NCBI RefSeq assembly: GCF_014201465.1
Contig: NZ_JACHEP010000017.1
Location: 1-64,000 of the forward strand
From: Anoxybacteroides tepidamans
GTDB taxonomy: Bacteria; Bacillota; Bacilli; Bacillales; Anoxybacillaceae
Direction: 5' to 3'
Length of the DNA: 64,000 bases
The notes under the pieces were generated by a model that ran no database searches, was not told where the DNA came from, and worked only from the letters and a program-made list of their open reading frames with translations. Below are positions 27,578 to 36,516 of this stretch, piece by piece. Numbering within the stretch: the first letter of the stretch is position 1; the number at the start of each line of letters is the position of its first letter. The translations under genes were made by a program, and so were the position numbers.

Positions 27578-27593
27578 TGTGATTTCATTCACG
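27578..27593. promoter_or_regulatory. Candidate Fnr/Crp-type box
   Basis: TGTGA-tttcat-TCACG differs by one base from the TGTGA-N6-TCACA site of B. subtilis Fnr. It lies 139 bp upstream of the 58-aa membrane protein gene. No well-matched promoter is placed 41.5 bp from it, so this is tentative. Confidence 0.35.
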
Positions 27594-27731
27594 TAATTAT
27601 CATACCAATGATCTTACGTTTTGACAACACCTTTGTTCATTTGTTCACGATTTTGTCATAAAATAAATCATGTATGCTTGAACAAACCGTCATCATACAA
27701 TGAAGTAGAACTTTTTAGCGTGGAGGGAACG

Positions 27732-27908
27732 ATGAAACATATAACACTTATCTTTTGGCTATTGATGGTTTCTATTTCATTTTTCCTAAATTTGTTAGGA
27801 TTAATGCATGTCATTTCGTTATTAATCACAATGCCGCTTTTGTTCGGCTCGATTTTGTGCATGCTTTGGACGTTAAGCAACCGAAACCGTTTTAAAGGAT
27901 TTCAGTAA
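27732..27908 (+). CDS. Small two-helix membrane protein
   Basis: 58 aa with two membrane helices (ITLIFWLLMVSISFFLNLLGL, VISLLITMPLLFGSILCML) and a basic tail. RBS GGAGGG 6 nt before ATG. Position between yjbH and pepF corresponds to yizD in B. subtilis, but similarity is not established. A bidirectional terminator follows. Confidence 0.65.
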   Translation: MKHITLIFWLLMVSISFFLNLLGLMHVISLLITMPLLFGSILCMLWTLSNRNRFKGFQ

Positions 27909-27940
27909 AAACGAATGTGGTGATGACCACATTCGTTTTT
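27907..27940. terminator. Bidirectional terminator
   Basis: ACGAATGTGGT/ACCACATTCGT stem, A-run left, T5 right; between the small membrane protein gene and convergent pepF. Confidence 0.85.
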
Positions 27941-27944
27941 GCTG

Positions 27945-29759
27945 TTACGATAATAGCTGTTCCATTTCCTCTAGTTTTTGCGCAAACACTTCGCATGCTT
28001 CTTCAATCGGCTTGGCTGTCGTCATATCGACCCCTGCTTTTTTCAATACTTCAATCGGATAGTCGGAGCTGCCGGCTTTTAGAAACTCGATGTAACGTTT
28101 AACCGCCGGTTCGCCTTCCTCTAAAATTTGTTTGCTTAATGCCGTTGCCGCGCTAAATCCCGTCGCATATTGATATACATAATAGTTGTAATAAAAATGC
28201 GGGATGCGCGCCCATTCTAAGCCAATTTCTTCGTCAACCACAATATCGCTGCCAAAGTATTTTTTATTTAAATCATAATACATCGATGTGAGCGATTCGG
28301 CGGTTAACGCTTCTCCTTCTTGCGCTTTTAGATGAATCATATGTTCAAATTCAGCAAACATCGTTTGCCGGAACACAGTGCCGCGGAATCCTTCTAAATA
28401 ATGGTTCAATAAATACAGCCGCTTTTTCTCATCGTCGATCGTTTTTAATAAATAGTCGTTTAGCAATGCTTCATTGCATGTCGAAGCGACTTCAGCAACA
28501 AAAATCGAATAGTTTCCGTACGGGTACGGCTGCGTTTTCCGTGTATAGTAACTATGGACAGAGTGACCAAATTCATGTGCAAGCGTAAATAAATTATTGA
28601 CGTTGTCTTGCCAGTTCATTAAAATGTATGGATTCGTGCCGTATGCCCCAGAAGAATAGGCACCGCTTCGCTTCCCGACGTTTTCGCGGACATCGACCCA
28701 GCGGTTTTCCAATCCTTCTTTGACGATGCTAATATATTCATCGCCAAGCGGAGCAAGCCCTTTCAACAAATATTGTTTCGCCTCTTCGTACGTTATTTCC
28801 ATTTTGACATCTTTCACAAGCGGCGTGTACAAATCGTACATATGCAACTCGTCGACACCTAGCGCTTTTTTGCGCAAGCGAACGTAACGATGCAATAAGT
28901 CTAAATGTTTATTGATCGTTTCCACTAGATTGTCATAGACGCTTTCTGGGATGTTATTATTGCTTAATGCCGCATGGCGCGCCGATTGATAACGGCGAAC
29001 GCGCGCAAAAAAGTTATCTTTTTTAACCGCACCGCTTAACGTGCTCGCAAACGTGTTTTTATACTTTCCGTACGTTTCATATACCGCTTTAAAAGCATCG
29101 TGACGCACGCGGCGATCTTCGCTTTCGAGGAAGCGAATGTAGCGCCCGTGTGTCACCTCGACTTCATCTCCGTTTTCATCGATAATCGTCGGAAATTTTA
29201 AATCGGCGTTATTGAGCATTCCGAACGTATTGCTGGAGGCAGACATCACTTCCGCTGCTTGGGCTAACAGCGCTTCTTCTTGGGTCGACAACACATGCGG
29301 GCGTTGGCGGTTAATTTCATCTAATGCGTGTTCGTAAAGCTTTAATTCCTTTTTTTCTTCAAGGAACGACTTCACTTTTGTTTCGTCGATCGCTAAAATT
29401 TCCGGCACGATAAACGCCATCGCACTTGATGCCTCGCTATAAAGCCCCGCGATGCGGTCATTCAAACCTTGATAAAACGAATTCGTCGTATCTTGATCAT
29501 AGCGCATATGCGCATATGTATACAATTTTTCAAGCCGCATCGATAGTTCATCTTGGAATTGCAACACCTCGTAAAGAACGTCCGCTGATTCTCCTAACCG
29601 ACCTTGATAATCGGACAATTTTGGGATCATGTTTTTCACTTCTTGAAACTCTTGTTCCCATGCTTCATCGGTCGAAAAAATATCCTCAAGCCTCCACGTT
29701 TCCTCAACCGGAATTTCGCTGCGTTTCGGCAATGACTTGACTGTTTTCTTTTCCGTCAT
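27945..29759 (-). CDS. pepF: Oligoendopeptidase F
   Basis: 604 aa, M3B metallopeptidase. Zinc motif HEFGH in TLAHEFGHSVHSYY, with the third ligand Glu in VAEVASTCNEALL. Cytoplasmic enzyme cleaving 7-17 residue peptides. In B. subtilis PepF (YjbG) modulates sporulation when overproduced. Fits with peptide uptake by Opp in this window. Length typical. Confidence 0.94.
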   Translation of the reverse strand: MTEKKTVKSLPKRSEIPVEETWRLEDIFSTDEAWEQEFQEVKNMIPKLSDYQGRLGESADVLYEVLQFQDELSMRLEKLYTYAHMRYDQDTTNSFYQGLNDRIAGLYSEASSAMAFIVPEILAIDETKVKSFLEEKKELKLYEHALDEINRQRPHVLSTQEEALLAQAAEVMSASSNTFGMLNNADLKFPTIIDENGDEVEVTHGRYIRFLESEDRRVRHDAFKAVYETYGKYKNTFASTLSGAVKKDNFFARVRRYQSARHAALSNNNIPESVYDNLVETINKHLDLLHRYVRLRKKALGVDELHMYDLYTPLVKDVKMEITYEEAKQYLLKGLAPLGDEYISIVKEGLENRWVDVRENVGKRSGAYSSGAYGTNPYILMNWQDNVNNLFTLAHEFGHSVHSYYTRKTQPYPYGNYSIFVAEVASTCNEALLNDYLLKTIDDEKKRLYLLNHYLEGFRGTVFRQTMFAEFEHMIHLKAQEGEALTAESLTSMYYDLNKKYFGSDIVVDEEIGLEWARIPHFYYNYYVYQYATGFSAATALSKQILEEGEPAVKRYIEFLKAGSSDYPIEVLKKAGVDMTTAKPIEEACEVFAQKLEEMEQLLS

Positions 29760-29827
29760 CGATAGACCTCCTTTAGAAACATTATACTATAGTAGTATTC
29801 GCCTTTTTTTTCGATTCCCCTCTCCCA

Positions 29828-31015
29828 TTATAGCGATTTTCTTTTCATCCTCTCAAGCAACCGGCGATCTTCTGTTAGCGCTTCGTCGATTGTATTAGGA
29901 AACGTCCAATTTTTAATGCGTTGAACCGCTTTCCGGTTTACCCATCGAACATAGCCTAGCTGTTCTAGCCATTGTACATACTCATAGACCGCTCTCGTAT
30001 AATGGTATGCTTGAGCGAGCGGAAGATGCCGCACCGTTATTTTTTGTTCCGCGATCTTCTCTTTCATCCATGCGTAAAGCGAAGAAAGTGAATACGTTTC
30101 ATCGTTTGCTAAAAACAATAATATATACGTTTGCCAAATAAATGCAGGGGTTTCAAATAAATAGCTATGATCAAGCGGCCAGCCCGCTTCACAAGGAAAT
30201 AAAGCCGGAGGGTGATGAGGATAAAAATCGAAACAGATGGCGCGATTCGTCAGAGTTGGGTACATCGTAAACGTTAAACGCCATTTTTTCTTTTGCGCTA
30301 GCCATTCGTTCCAAAACGGTGAAGGCAGCGGTACTGCAGGGTAAGTGAGAAAATCGGCAAAGCGAACACGGTCTAGTTTTTCGATCACCGGAACGGAAAA
30401 TGTATAATACGGAGAAAACGGAATGAGATGCACAAGACGAATGAGTCGTTTTGTTTGCGGACAATAATAAAAAATGAGCGGCTGCGGAGAAACAGAAGAA
30501 ACGTGCTGAGCAAACAACCATTGAAAACGCGGGAGTTTAAAGCGATACGCTGAAAGCCGCTGCAGATGATGCGCTCCCAATATCCAAACCGGACGTATTC
30601 CTGCTTTTTTATATTGGTCGTTGCGCTTGCGAAACAGCGCTTCGCCCATTGTGGAACATTGATATTCAAACGCATATAATCGATCTTGATCCATTACAGA
30701 GAGATCCGGTCGCTGCTGAACGTGATGAAAATACGGTTCAAGCCGGACGTTCATCGATTGTTTTTTTAGCCAATGAAAAAGATCGGTTTTTCCCGCGACA
30801 TGATACGGTGATTCGGCCTCATGTTCAAAGGGGCACATACCTTCCCTTTTATGGGCAAAATGAGGCATTCTTCGGTTACCGAGCTTTAAAATGACTTCGT
30901 TTTGGCAAGCGGGGCAAAAAAACGATTCTCTCTTTCTTAATTCCATCATCTGTTCCCTTGTCCAGCTGCCGATGAGCGAAACCGATTGTCCATTTTTTAA
31001 TAAAGCAACAAGCAA
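29828..31015 (-). CDS. coiA: Competence protein CoiA
   Basis: 395 aa. N-terminal zinc-finger-like segment (FFCPACQNEVILKLGNRRMPHFAH) followed by a restriction-endonuclease-like core (SPYHVAGKTDLFHWL, RPDLSV, YAFEYQCS). CoiA processes incoming single-stranded DNA in transformation. I choose TTG 31015 (MLVALLKNGQ) because the family starts so and AAAGGAAGTGG precedes it; ATG 31065 with AGAAGGA is an alternative. No convincing ComK box seen. Confidence 0.85.
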   Translation of the reverse strand: MLVALLKNGQSVSLIGSWTREQMMELRKRESFFCPACQNEVILKLGNRRMPHFAHKREGMCPFEHEAESPYHVAGKTDLFHWLKKQSMNVRLEPYFHHVQQRPDLSVMDQDRLYAFEYQCSTMGEALFRKRNDQYKKAGIRPVWILGAHHLQRLSAYRFKLPRFQWLFAQHVSSVSPQPLIFYYCPQTKRLIRLVHLIPFSPYYTFSVPVIEKLDRVRFADFLTYPAVPLPSPFWNEWLAQKKKWRLTFTMYPTLTNRAICFDFYPHHPPALFPCEAGWPLDHSYLFETPAFIWQTYILLFLANDETYSLSSLYAWMKEKIAEQKITVRHLPLAQAYHYTRAVYEYVQWLEQLGYVRWVNRKAVQRIKNWTFPNTIDEALTEDRRLLERMKRKSL

Positions 31016-31136
31016 AAGACCACTTCCTTTCGTTATGATTGATAAATAACATTCGCGTTCACTCATTCGAATTCCTTCTATATAGAGGTAATTTGGAATT
31101 TTAACGTTTTCATCTTTTATTGAAGTAATCGGTATG

Positions 31137-31269
31137 TTTCGACTGTCGGGTGACCGAACAACACCGTTTCCAGACAAATGCATTTGTCGGTGAAGCGGTT
31201 AGTTGTTCGGTCCTCTGTCACGCGAAGGCGTGACAAAGCAAGTCACAGACTTGCCTCCGACAGTCGAAA
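31137..31269. repeat. 133-bp multi-hairpin (cloverleaf-like) inverted-repeat element
   Basis: Outer arms TTTCGACTGTCGG (31137-31149) and CCGACAGTCGAAA (31257-31269) are perfect 13-bp inverted repeats. Inside are ACCGAACAAC/GTTGTTCGGT (31153-31162, 31202-31211, extended by ACCG/CGGT), capped by the palindrome GACAAATGCATTTGTC (31173-31188); then TGTCACGC/GCGTGACA (31216-31235) and GCAAGTC/GACTTGC (31238-31254). Almost every base is paired. It lies between the cls terminator and coiA, outside both genes. Could be a REP/MITE-like DNA element or a structured RNA; no second copy in this window. Confidence 0.8.
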
Positions 31270-31325
31270 AAATAGGAAGTCTGCTTTTTCGTTAGCCATA
31301 AGTTAAACCTTCCAGTTGTATTTAT

Positions 31326-31363
31326 ATAAAAAACAAAACGCCCGAGTCATTTCATTCGGACGT
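31326..31363 (-). terminator. Terminator of cls
   Basis: ACGTCCGA/TCGGGCGT stem (one G-U) followed on the minus strand by TTTTGTTTTTT. Confidence 0.75.
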
Positions 31364-31365
31364 CT

Positions 31366-32877
31366 TTACAAAAGAGGCGATAACAACCGACAGATCGACT
31401 CGACGACGCGAATCGGAAGTGGCCGCTTTTTAAAGATATCATAGTCAATATAGGTTGAGTCTTGCAAGTCTTGAAGAAAATCAGCAACGAGCGTTTTTGT
31501 ACTTTCAGTATGATATAAAAAGGCATTCACTTCAAAATTCAAATGAAAGCTGCGCATATCCATGTTTGCCGTACCAATCGAAGCAAGCTCTCCGTCAACA
31601 ATAATCATTTTGCTATGCAAAAACCCTTTATTATATTCATAAATTTTCACTCCCGCTTCTAACAGTTCTGGAAAATACGAGCGGGACGCGTAAAAAACGA
31701 TCTTCTTATCAGGCCGCTTCGGTGCCAAAATGCGCACATCAATCCCACTTAATGCTGCTACTTTTAATGCTGTGAAAATATCTTCATCCGGTATAAAATA
31801 TGGAGAAGCGATCCAAATCGACTGTTTTGCTGATGTAATCATCGCAAAAAACAAATGTTTAATCACTTCCCACTCTTGATCCGGTCCCCCCGCAATGAGC
31901 TGTACGCCCCCTTTTTCGCTGTTGGAAATAAGCGCTGGCGATAAATAATTTAGGGTTAACAACGTTTCTCCGGTCATGTAATACCAATCTTGCAAAAAGA
32001 TGAGCTGCAGCGTACGCACCGCTTCCCCGCGAATCCATAAATGCGTATCGCGCCAAAAACCAAAATATTCGTTTTTCCCTAAATACTCATCTCCAATATT
32101 GAGTCCGCCGACAAAGCCAACCGTTCCATCAATGACAATGATTTTGCGATGATTGCGGAAATTGATTTTATTATTTAAAAACGGCAGGCGGACAGGAGAA
32201 AATGGCACCATTTCCACTCCAGCATCACGAAGTTCTTGAATGTACGTTTTTGAAAGCTTCCAACTTCCAACAGCATCATAAAGAAAGCGAACGTGCACCC
32301 CTTTTTTCGCTTTATCAATTAAAATATCTTTCAACTGCTGCCCTACCCCGTCATGCCGAACGATGTAATATTCTAAATGAATATGATGCATCGCTTTTTG
32401 CAATTCCGCAAAAATCGCTGAAAACGTTTCATCTCCGTTCGTCAGCACTTTCGTTTCCGTCGCTAACGAAACTGGGCTTTTGCCAAGGCGATGCGCTAAG
32501 CGAAGAAGCGGCTTTTGATGCTCCTTTAGATCGCTCATCTGCTGAATATTAAACTCTCGCTGCCCTTCAAATTTTAAAAACATTTGTTCATCCAACATTG
32601 CTTTCTTTTTGAATAGGCGCTGCTTCCTGTAATTTCTTCCAAACATAATATAAAAGAAGAAACCAACTAGCGGGAAGCTGCCTAACACAACAAGCCATGT
32701 TAGCGTTTGGGCTGGCCTCCGGTTTTCTAAAGAAATGACGAAAGCAATAAAAATAACCGAACACGTGATCAAAAGGCTGAGAAAACCAAGAAGCCAACCT
32801 TCCCAATAATCTTTTGTAAAAATCAAAAAAATGCTAAGCAAAAAAACGAAGATAAGGACTTGCAACGTATTTCGCAA
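31366..32877 (-). CDS. cls: Cardiolipin synthase
   Basis: 503 aa. Two N-terminal membrane helices (residues about 5-60), then two phospholipase-D HKD motifs: NHRKIIVIDGTVGFVGGLNIGDEY and LHSKMIIVDGELASIGTANMDMRS. Condenses two phosphatidylglycerols to cardiolipin. Length and helices fit ClsA. It separates coiA from mecA, which are neighbours in B. subtilis. Confidence 0.94.
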   Translation of the reverse strand: MRNTLQVLIFVFLLSIFLIFTKDYWEGWLLGFLSLLITCSVIFIAFVISLENRRPAQTLTWLVVLGSFPLVGFFFYIMFGRNYRKQRLFKKKAMLDEQMFLKFEGQREFNIQQMSDLKEHQKPLLRLAHRLGKSPVSLATETKVLTNGDETFSAIFAELQKAMHHIHLEYYIVRHDGVGQQLKDILIDKAKKGVHVRFLYDAVGSWKLSKTYIQELRDAGVEMVPFSPVRLPFLNNKINFRNHRKIIVIDGTVGFVGGLNIGDEYLGKNEYFGFWRDTHLWIRGEAVRTLQLIFLQDWYYMTGETLLTLNYLSPALISNSEKGGVQLIAGGPDQEWEVIKHLFFAMITSAKQSIWIASPYFIPDEDIFTALKVAALSGIDVRILAPKRPDKKIVFYASRSYFPELLEAGVKIYEYNKGFLHSKMIIVDGELASIGTANMDMRSFHLNFEVNAFLYHTESTKTLVADFLQDLQDSTYIDYDIFKKRPLPIRVVESICRLLSPLL

Positions 32878-32910
32878 TGACTTTCACCCTAATCATTATT
32901 ATCGTAAAAA

Positions 32911-32940
32911 AACCGATTTCAACAGTTGAAATCGGCTTTT
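32911..32940 (-). terminator. Terminator of mecA
   Basis: GCCGATTTCAAC/GTTGAAATCGG stem followed on the minus strand by T7. Confidence 0.85.
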
Positions 32941-33616
32941 ACTTTAACGGAAAATGTTTAGCCAGCGTCGCTAATGCATTCTCATGAATAATTTCTTTTC
33001 CATATTCCTCTAATCGATAAATCGTTACTTGTGAATCATATCCATATTCTAACAATAAACTGAGCCAATTCTCAATTTCTTGCTCCGTATAATGTTCGTC
33101 AAACTCAATAAACAAATAATAGCGTCCCTCGAATTGAAATAAACTGTTTTTTACGTACGAAAAATCAACACGATGGGCTAAAGAAATCAAGTCTTCGATA
33201 TCCTTAAAGGAGATGATAAAACGAAGGACTTCTTCATCCTCTTCATCCACCATCAAATCGCTGTCCCGCTCAATTTGAAAATGTTGATCGAGCAGCTCTT
33301 CAATTCTTTCATCAACCGGGAATTCACGCAGCTTTTCCTCTGGAAGCGGAAGTTCTAATTTGCTTCCATCTTTAGACAATTGTGCCTTTGTGACTAACAC
33401 TTCTAGCCCTTTATCAAGCGCCTGCACTTGAATCCAAAGCGGACCTTCAAGCGAAAAATCGCCTTCGTTATGAACTTCATCCATCATTTCCCAAAACAAT
33501 TCTTCGCTTCGCTCGCGGTTATACCAAATTTCTTCACGGTCAAACCCGCGTTCTTCTATATCAACATACGAAATATAAAACTTTACCGTATGCTCATTAA
33601 TGCGTTCCATTTCCAT
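32939..33616 (-). CDS. mecA: ClpC adaptor MecA
   Basis: 225 aa. N-terminal target-binding domain (MERINEHTVKFYISYVDIEERGFDREEIWYNRERSEELFWEM), acidic linker, C-terminal ClpC-binding domain (FSYVKNSLFQFEGRYYLFIEFDE). Controls ComK and Spo0A by delivering or sequestering with ClpCP. GGGAGAG upstream of the first ATG. Length like B. subtilis MecA (218). Confidence 0.95.
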   Translation of the reverse strand: MEMERINEHTVKFYISYVDIEERGFDREEIWYNRERSEELFWEMMDEVHNEGDFSLEGPLWIQVQALDKGLEVLVTKAQLSKDGSKLELPLPEEKLREFPVDERIEELLDQHFQIERDSDLMVDEEDEEVLRFIISFKDIEDLISLAHRVDFSYVKNSLFQFEGRYYLFIEFDEHYTEQEIENWLSLLLEYGYDSQVTIYRLEEYGKEIIHENALATLAKHFPLK

Positions 33617-33814
33617 TTGCCAACTCTCCCTTCCGAAAAGAGTGAGATTGAAGGGATTTTTTTACCCCCGTCAAGACTATGCCTTGTACCTCTATTTTAT
33701 GATAAAACTCGCAAGAAGGGAAATAAAAAAACCCCATTTTTGAAAAATTAGTGCTGAAAGAAAACATGTCCTACTATACATAATGATGAAAGAAAAAAGA
33801 AATGAGGGACATAA

Positions 33815-34486
33815 ATGATAAGCGAATATATAACATCGATCTTTCTCATTATCGGCATTGATCTAATTCTTGGTGGAGATAATGCAGTCGTGATTGCTAT
33901 GGCAAGCCGAAATTTACCTGAGCATAAGCGCAATACTGCGATCATTCTAGGCACAACATTAGCAATTATTGTGCGGATTTTTTTGACCGCTGCTGTCGTC
34001 ATGTTGTTAAAAATTCCGTTTTTGCAGTTTGTCGGTGGCTGTTTGTTGCTTTTAATTTCTTTTAAACTGTTAGTCCAAAAAGACGAAGCCGCTGCTCATA
34101 TTAAATCGGAAACGTCGCTTTGGAAAGCCGTCCAGACAATCGTCACAGCGGATATCGTGATGGGACTGGACAACGTCATCGCTATTGCTGGAGCAGCAAA
34201 CGGCCATCCATCTCTTGTCGTATTCGGGTTTCTCATTTCAGTTCCGATTATCATTTTAGGCAGTAAATTCATTCTTTATTCAATGGAACGGTATCCGTTT
34301 CTCATTTATGTAGGCGCAGCGATTTTAGCGTATACAGCCGGAAAAATGATCGCCGCGGAACAGCAAATTCCATATATCAATGAACTAGCTCCGTTCCGGT
34401 TAGTTTTTCCTTTTATTTCAGCAATATTCATTGTTTGTCTCGGTCTTATCATAAATTGGAAAAAAAACCATCATTGGACGTCTTAA
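33815..34486 (+). CDS. yjbE: TerC family membrane protein YjbE
   Basis: 223 aa, about seven membrane helices, TerC family with paired acidic motifs GGDNAVVIAMASRNLP (first half) and GLDNVIAIAGAANG (second half). Relatives MeeF and MeeY in B. subtilis export manganese; by family, a metal export or metalation role is likely. Sits beside spx as in B. subtilis. Followed by a bidirectional terminator. Confidence 0.88.
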   Translation: MISEYITSIFLIIGIDLILGGDNAVVIAMASRNLPEHKRNTAIILGTTLAIIVRIFLTAAVVMLLKIPFLQFVGGCLLLLISFKLLVQKDEAAAHIKSETSLWKAVQTIVTADIVMGLDNVIAIAGAANGHPSLVVFGFLISVPIIILGSKFILYSMERYPFLIYVGAAILAYTAGKMIAAEQQIPYINELAPFRLVFPFISAIFIVCLGLIINWKKNHHWTS

Positions 34487-34498
34487 AAAATGTGAAAA

Positions 34499-34532
34499 AA
34501 CTTCTACATGGACAATCCATGCAGAAGTTTTT
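34499..34532. terminator. Bidirectional terminator between yjbE and spx
   Basis: AACTTCT-CATGGA/TCCATG-AGAAGTT stem, T7 on the + side, T6 on the - side. Confidence 0.85.
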
Positions 34533-34533
34533 T

Positions 34534-34932
34534 TCATTGGTTGACAAGACGCTGCGCTTCGCGAAGCTGGTAGGCGCGCACTTTCCGCGGCAAAAAGCGG
34601 CGAATCTCGTCTTCGTTATATCCGACTTGAAGACGTTTCTCGTCAATAATGATCGGTCTTCGCAAAATACCTGGATGTTTTTGAATGATTTCATATAAAT
34701 CTTGGAGCGGTAACGATTCGAGATTTATATTTAGCTTTTGAAAGATTTTTGATCTTGTCGAAATAATTTCATCTGTTCCCGTTTCGGTCATGCGGAGAAT
34801 TTCTTTAATCTCCTCAATCGTTAACGGCTCAGAAAAAATATTTCGCTCAACATAAGGAATATCGTGTTGCTCTAGCCATGCCTTTGCTTTACGGCATGAC
34901 GTACAACTAGGTGATGTATACAAGGTGACCAT
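34534..34932 (-). CDS. spx: Transcriptional regulator Spx
   Basis: 132 aa, ArsC/Spx fold: [21 protein letters not shown] with the CTSC redox switch near residues 10-13, TRSK and [27 protein letters not shown]. Binds the RNA polymerase alpha CTD to redirect transcription under disulphide stress; degraded through YjbH-ClpXP. Start at the ATG giving MVTLYTS; another ATG one codon upstream is closer to the GGGGAG RBS. Confidence 0.96.
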   Translation of the reverse strand: MVTLYTSPSCTSCRKAKAWLEQHDIPYVERNIFSEPLTIEEIKEILRMTETGTDEIISTRSKIFQKLNINLESLPLQDLYEIIQKHPGILRRPIIIDEKRLQVGYNEDEIRRFLPRKVRAYQLREAQRLVNQ

Positions 34933-35032
34933 CATTCTCACTCCCCATTAACAGGATCGATTACCCTACTTATATATGAATACTTCTTTTATGCTAGTCA
35001 TCATGATTAAATCTACATTGAAATGACTTTTA

Positions 35033-35051
35033 TATTGTACATTATACAATA
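35033..35051. promoter_or_regulatory. Palindrome upstream of spx
   Basis: TATTGTA-cATTA-TACAATA, 7-bp half-sites around 5 nt, 98 bp upstream of spx and 126 bp upstream of the divergent small gene. Looks like an operator for a dimeric repressor. B. subtilis spx is controlled by PerR and YodB; the match to their boxes is only partial. Confidence 0.4.
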
Positions 35052-35176
35052 AATTCGATCAGAAAGGTATATTTTTTCGAATCACTGCGAATTTTCCTAT
35101 GAATGCTTCCCACTGGCCGAAAAATCATCTACAATTAAAGAAGGAAATAGTTGCATGCATATGAGGAGGAATAAGT

Positions 35177-35368
35177 ATGGGGCAATATTTTATTGATCTT
35201 GCAATTGTAGGGGGACTTATTATCGGGATCACCGCGTTAATGGGGGTTTTAGCTAACGGCATTGGTGAAAGCGTATTCGGCGGCTCGAAGCGGACGGATC
35301 ATGTAAACGAAACGATGAAAACACAAACTGGATGGAAGCTTGTCGGCGGCAAAAAAATCTCGAGATGA
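35177..35368 (+). CDS. Small membrane protein, unknown
   Basis: 63 aa. One long N-terminal hydrophobic segment (FIDLAIVGGLIIGITALMGVLANGIGES) and a polar tail. RBS GAGGAGG 8 nt upstream and its own terminator support expression. No recognised family. Confidence 0.65.
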   Translation: MGQYFIDLAIVGGLIIGITALMGVLANGIGESVFGGSKRTDHVNETMKTQTGWKLVGGKKISR

Positions 35369-35385
35369 AAACTCGAGATTTTTTA
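35355..35385 (+). terminator. Terminator
   Basis: AAATCTCGAG/CTCGAGATTT stem followed by T; overlaps the stop codon of the 63-aa gene. Confidence 0.8.
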
Positions 35386-35551
35386 ATGAAAATAGTCGAA
35401 TTAATGAAAATATTCTATATAAATTGAAATTTTGTTTTACATTCTGATTTTTTGGGAACATGCACAGCGAATCGCTTTATTGCAGACCAACTTTGGAAAC
35501 AGTCTTAGGGAAATTCTTTATTGCAACTTAATATATATAATTCGTATCAAC

Positions 35552-35578
35552 AAAAAAGATCTCTCAAAACGAGAGATC
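35552..35578 (-). terminator. Terminator of opp operon
   Basis: GATCTCTC/GAGAGATC stem, minus-strand T6; overlaps the oppF stop. The 170 bp between it and the previous terminator hold no evident feature. Confidence 0.75.
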
Positions 35579-36515
35579 AGCTATACATCGCTTTATATTT
35601 TTTATACTCTTCTTCCGAGCATAATACGAAATGCCCTAGCGCAACTTCGCGGAATTCCAGTTGTTCTCCTTCTTTATAGTTATGCTGAGACGGGTCATAA
35701 ATCGTGCGTCTGCGCGTCCGTTCTATTTCCGGATCTGGGTGTGGAATAGCTGAAAGCAGTGATTTTGTATAAGGATGAATTGGATTGCGATACAATTCTT
35801 CCGCTTCCGCTAACTCGACCATTTTGCCGAAATACATGACGCCGATGCGATCGCTAATATATTTGACCATCGAAAGGTCATGGGCAATAAATAAATACGT
35901 TAACCCTTTTTCGCGCTGTAATCTTTTCATTAAGTTGACAACTTGCGCTTGAATCGATACGTCCAACGCAGAAATCGGCTCATCGGCAATAACAAACTCC
36001 GGTTCCACGGCTAAGGCGCGGGCAATGCCTATGCGCTGGCGCTGGCCGCCGGAAAATTCGTGCGGATATCGGTTGGCGTGCTCGCGGTTTAAGCCGACTG
36101 TTTCAAGCAACTCATATACACGCTTCATACGCTCTTCTTTCGTTTTCGCCAGACCGTGAATATCAATGCCCTCTGCGATAATATCCGCAACGGTCATGCG
36201 CGGGTTGAGCGATGCGTACGGGTCTTGGAAAATCATTTGCATTTTGCGCTTTAGCTCTTTCAATTCTTTTGCCGATTTTTTCGCATGAACGCTCACACCG
36301 TTAAACAACACTTCCCCGGCTGTCGCTTGATATAAACCAATAATCGTCCGTCCTGTCGTCGATTTGCCGCAGCCAGATTCGCCAACAAGTCCAAGTGTTT
36401 CACCTTTGTAAATATCAAATGTAACACCATCGACAGCTTTAATGACTTGACCGTTCCCAACATTAAAATATTGCTTTAAATTTTTGATTTCAATCAACTT
36501 TTGTTTTTCTGCCAT
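35577..36515 (-). CDS. oppF: Oligopeptide ABC transporter ATP-binding protein OppF
   Basis: 312 aa. Walker [14 protein letters not shown]-loop, ABC signature [15 protein letters not shown], Walker [15 protein letters not shown], and the C-terminal oligo_HPY extension. Energises peptide import with OppD. Start at MAEKQKL, with AAAGGAG inside the oppD end. Last gene of oppABCDF. Confidence 0.94.
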   Translation of the reverse strand: MAEKQKLIEIKNLKQYFNVGNGQVIKAVDGVTFDIYKGETLGLVGESGCGKSTTGRTIIGLYQATAGEVLFNGVSVHAKKSAKELKELKRKMQMIFQDPYASLNPRMTVADIIAEGIDIHGLAKTKEERMKRVYELLETVGLNREHANRYPHEFSGGQRQRIGIARALAVEPEFVIADEPISALDVSIQAQVVNLMKRLQREKGLTYLFIAHDLSMVKYISDRIGVMYFGKMVELAEAEELYRNPIHPYTKSLLSAIPHPDPEIERTRRRTIYDPSQHNYKEGEQLEFREVALGHFVLCSEEEYKKYKAMYS

Positions 36516-36516
36516 T

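Noticed and set aside
31016-31183. N-terminal extension of coiA into the inverted-repeat element
   Set aside because: The frame happens to be open, but the extension is not CoiA-like and an RBS plus family-like start lies at 31015.
33617-33814. yybP-ykoY manganese riboswitch before the TerC gene
   Set aside because: I could not find the conserved paired helices of that riboswitch in the 200-bp leader.
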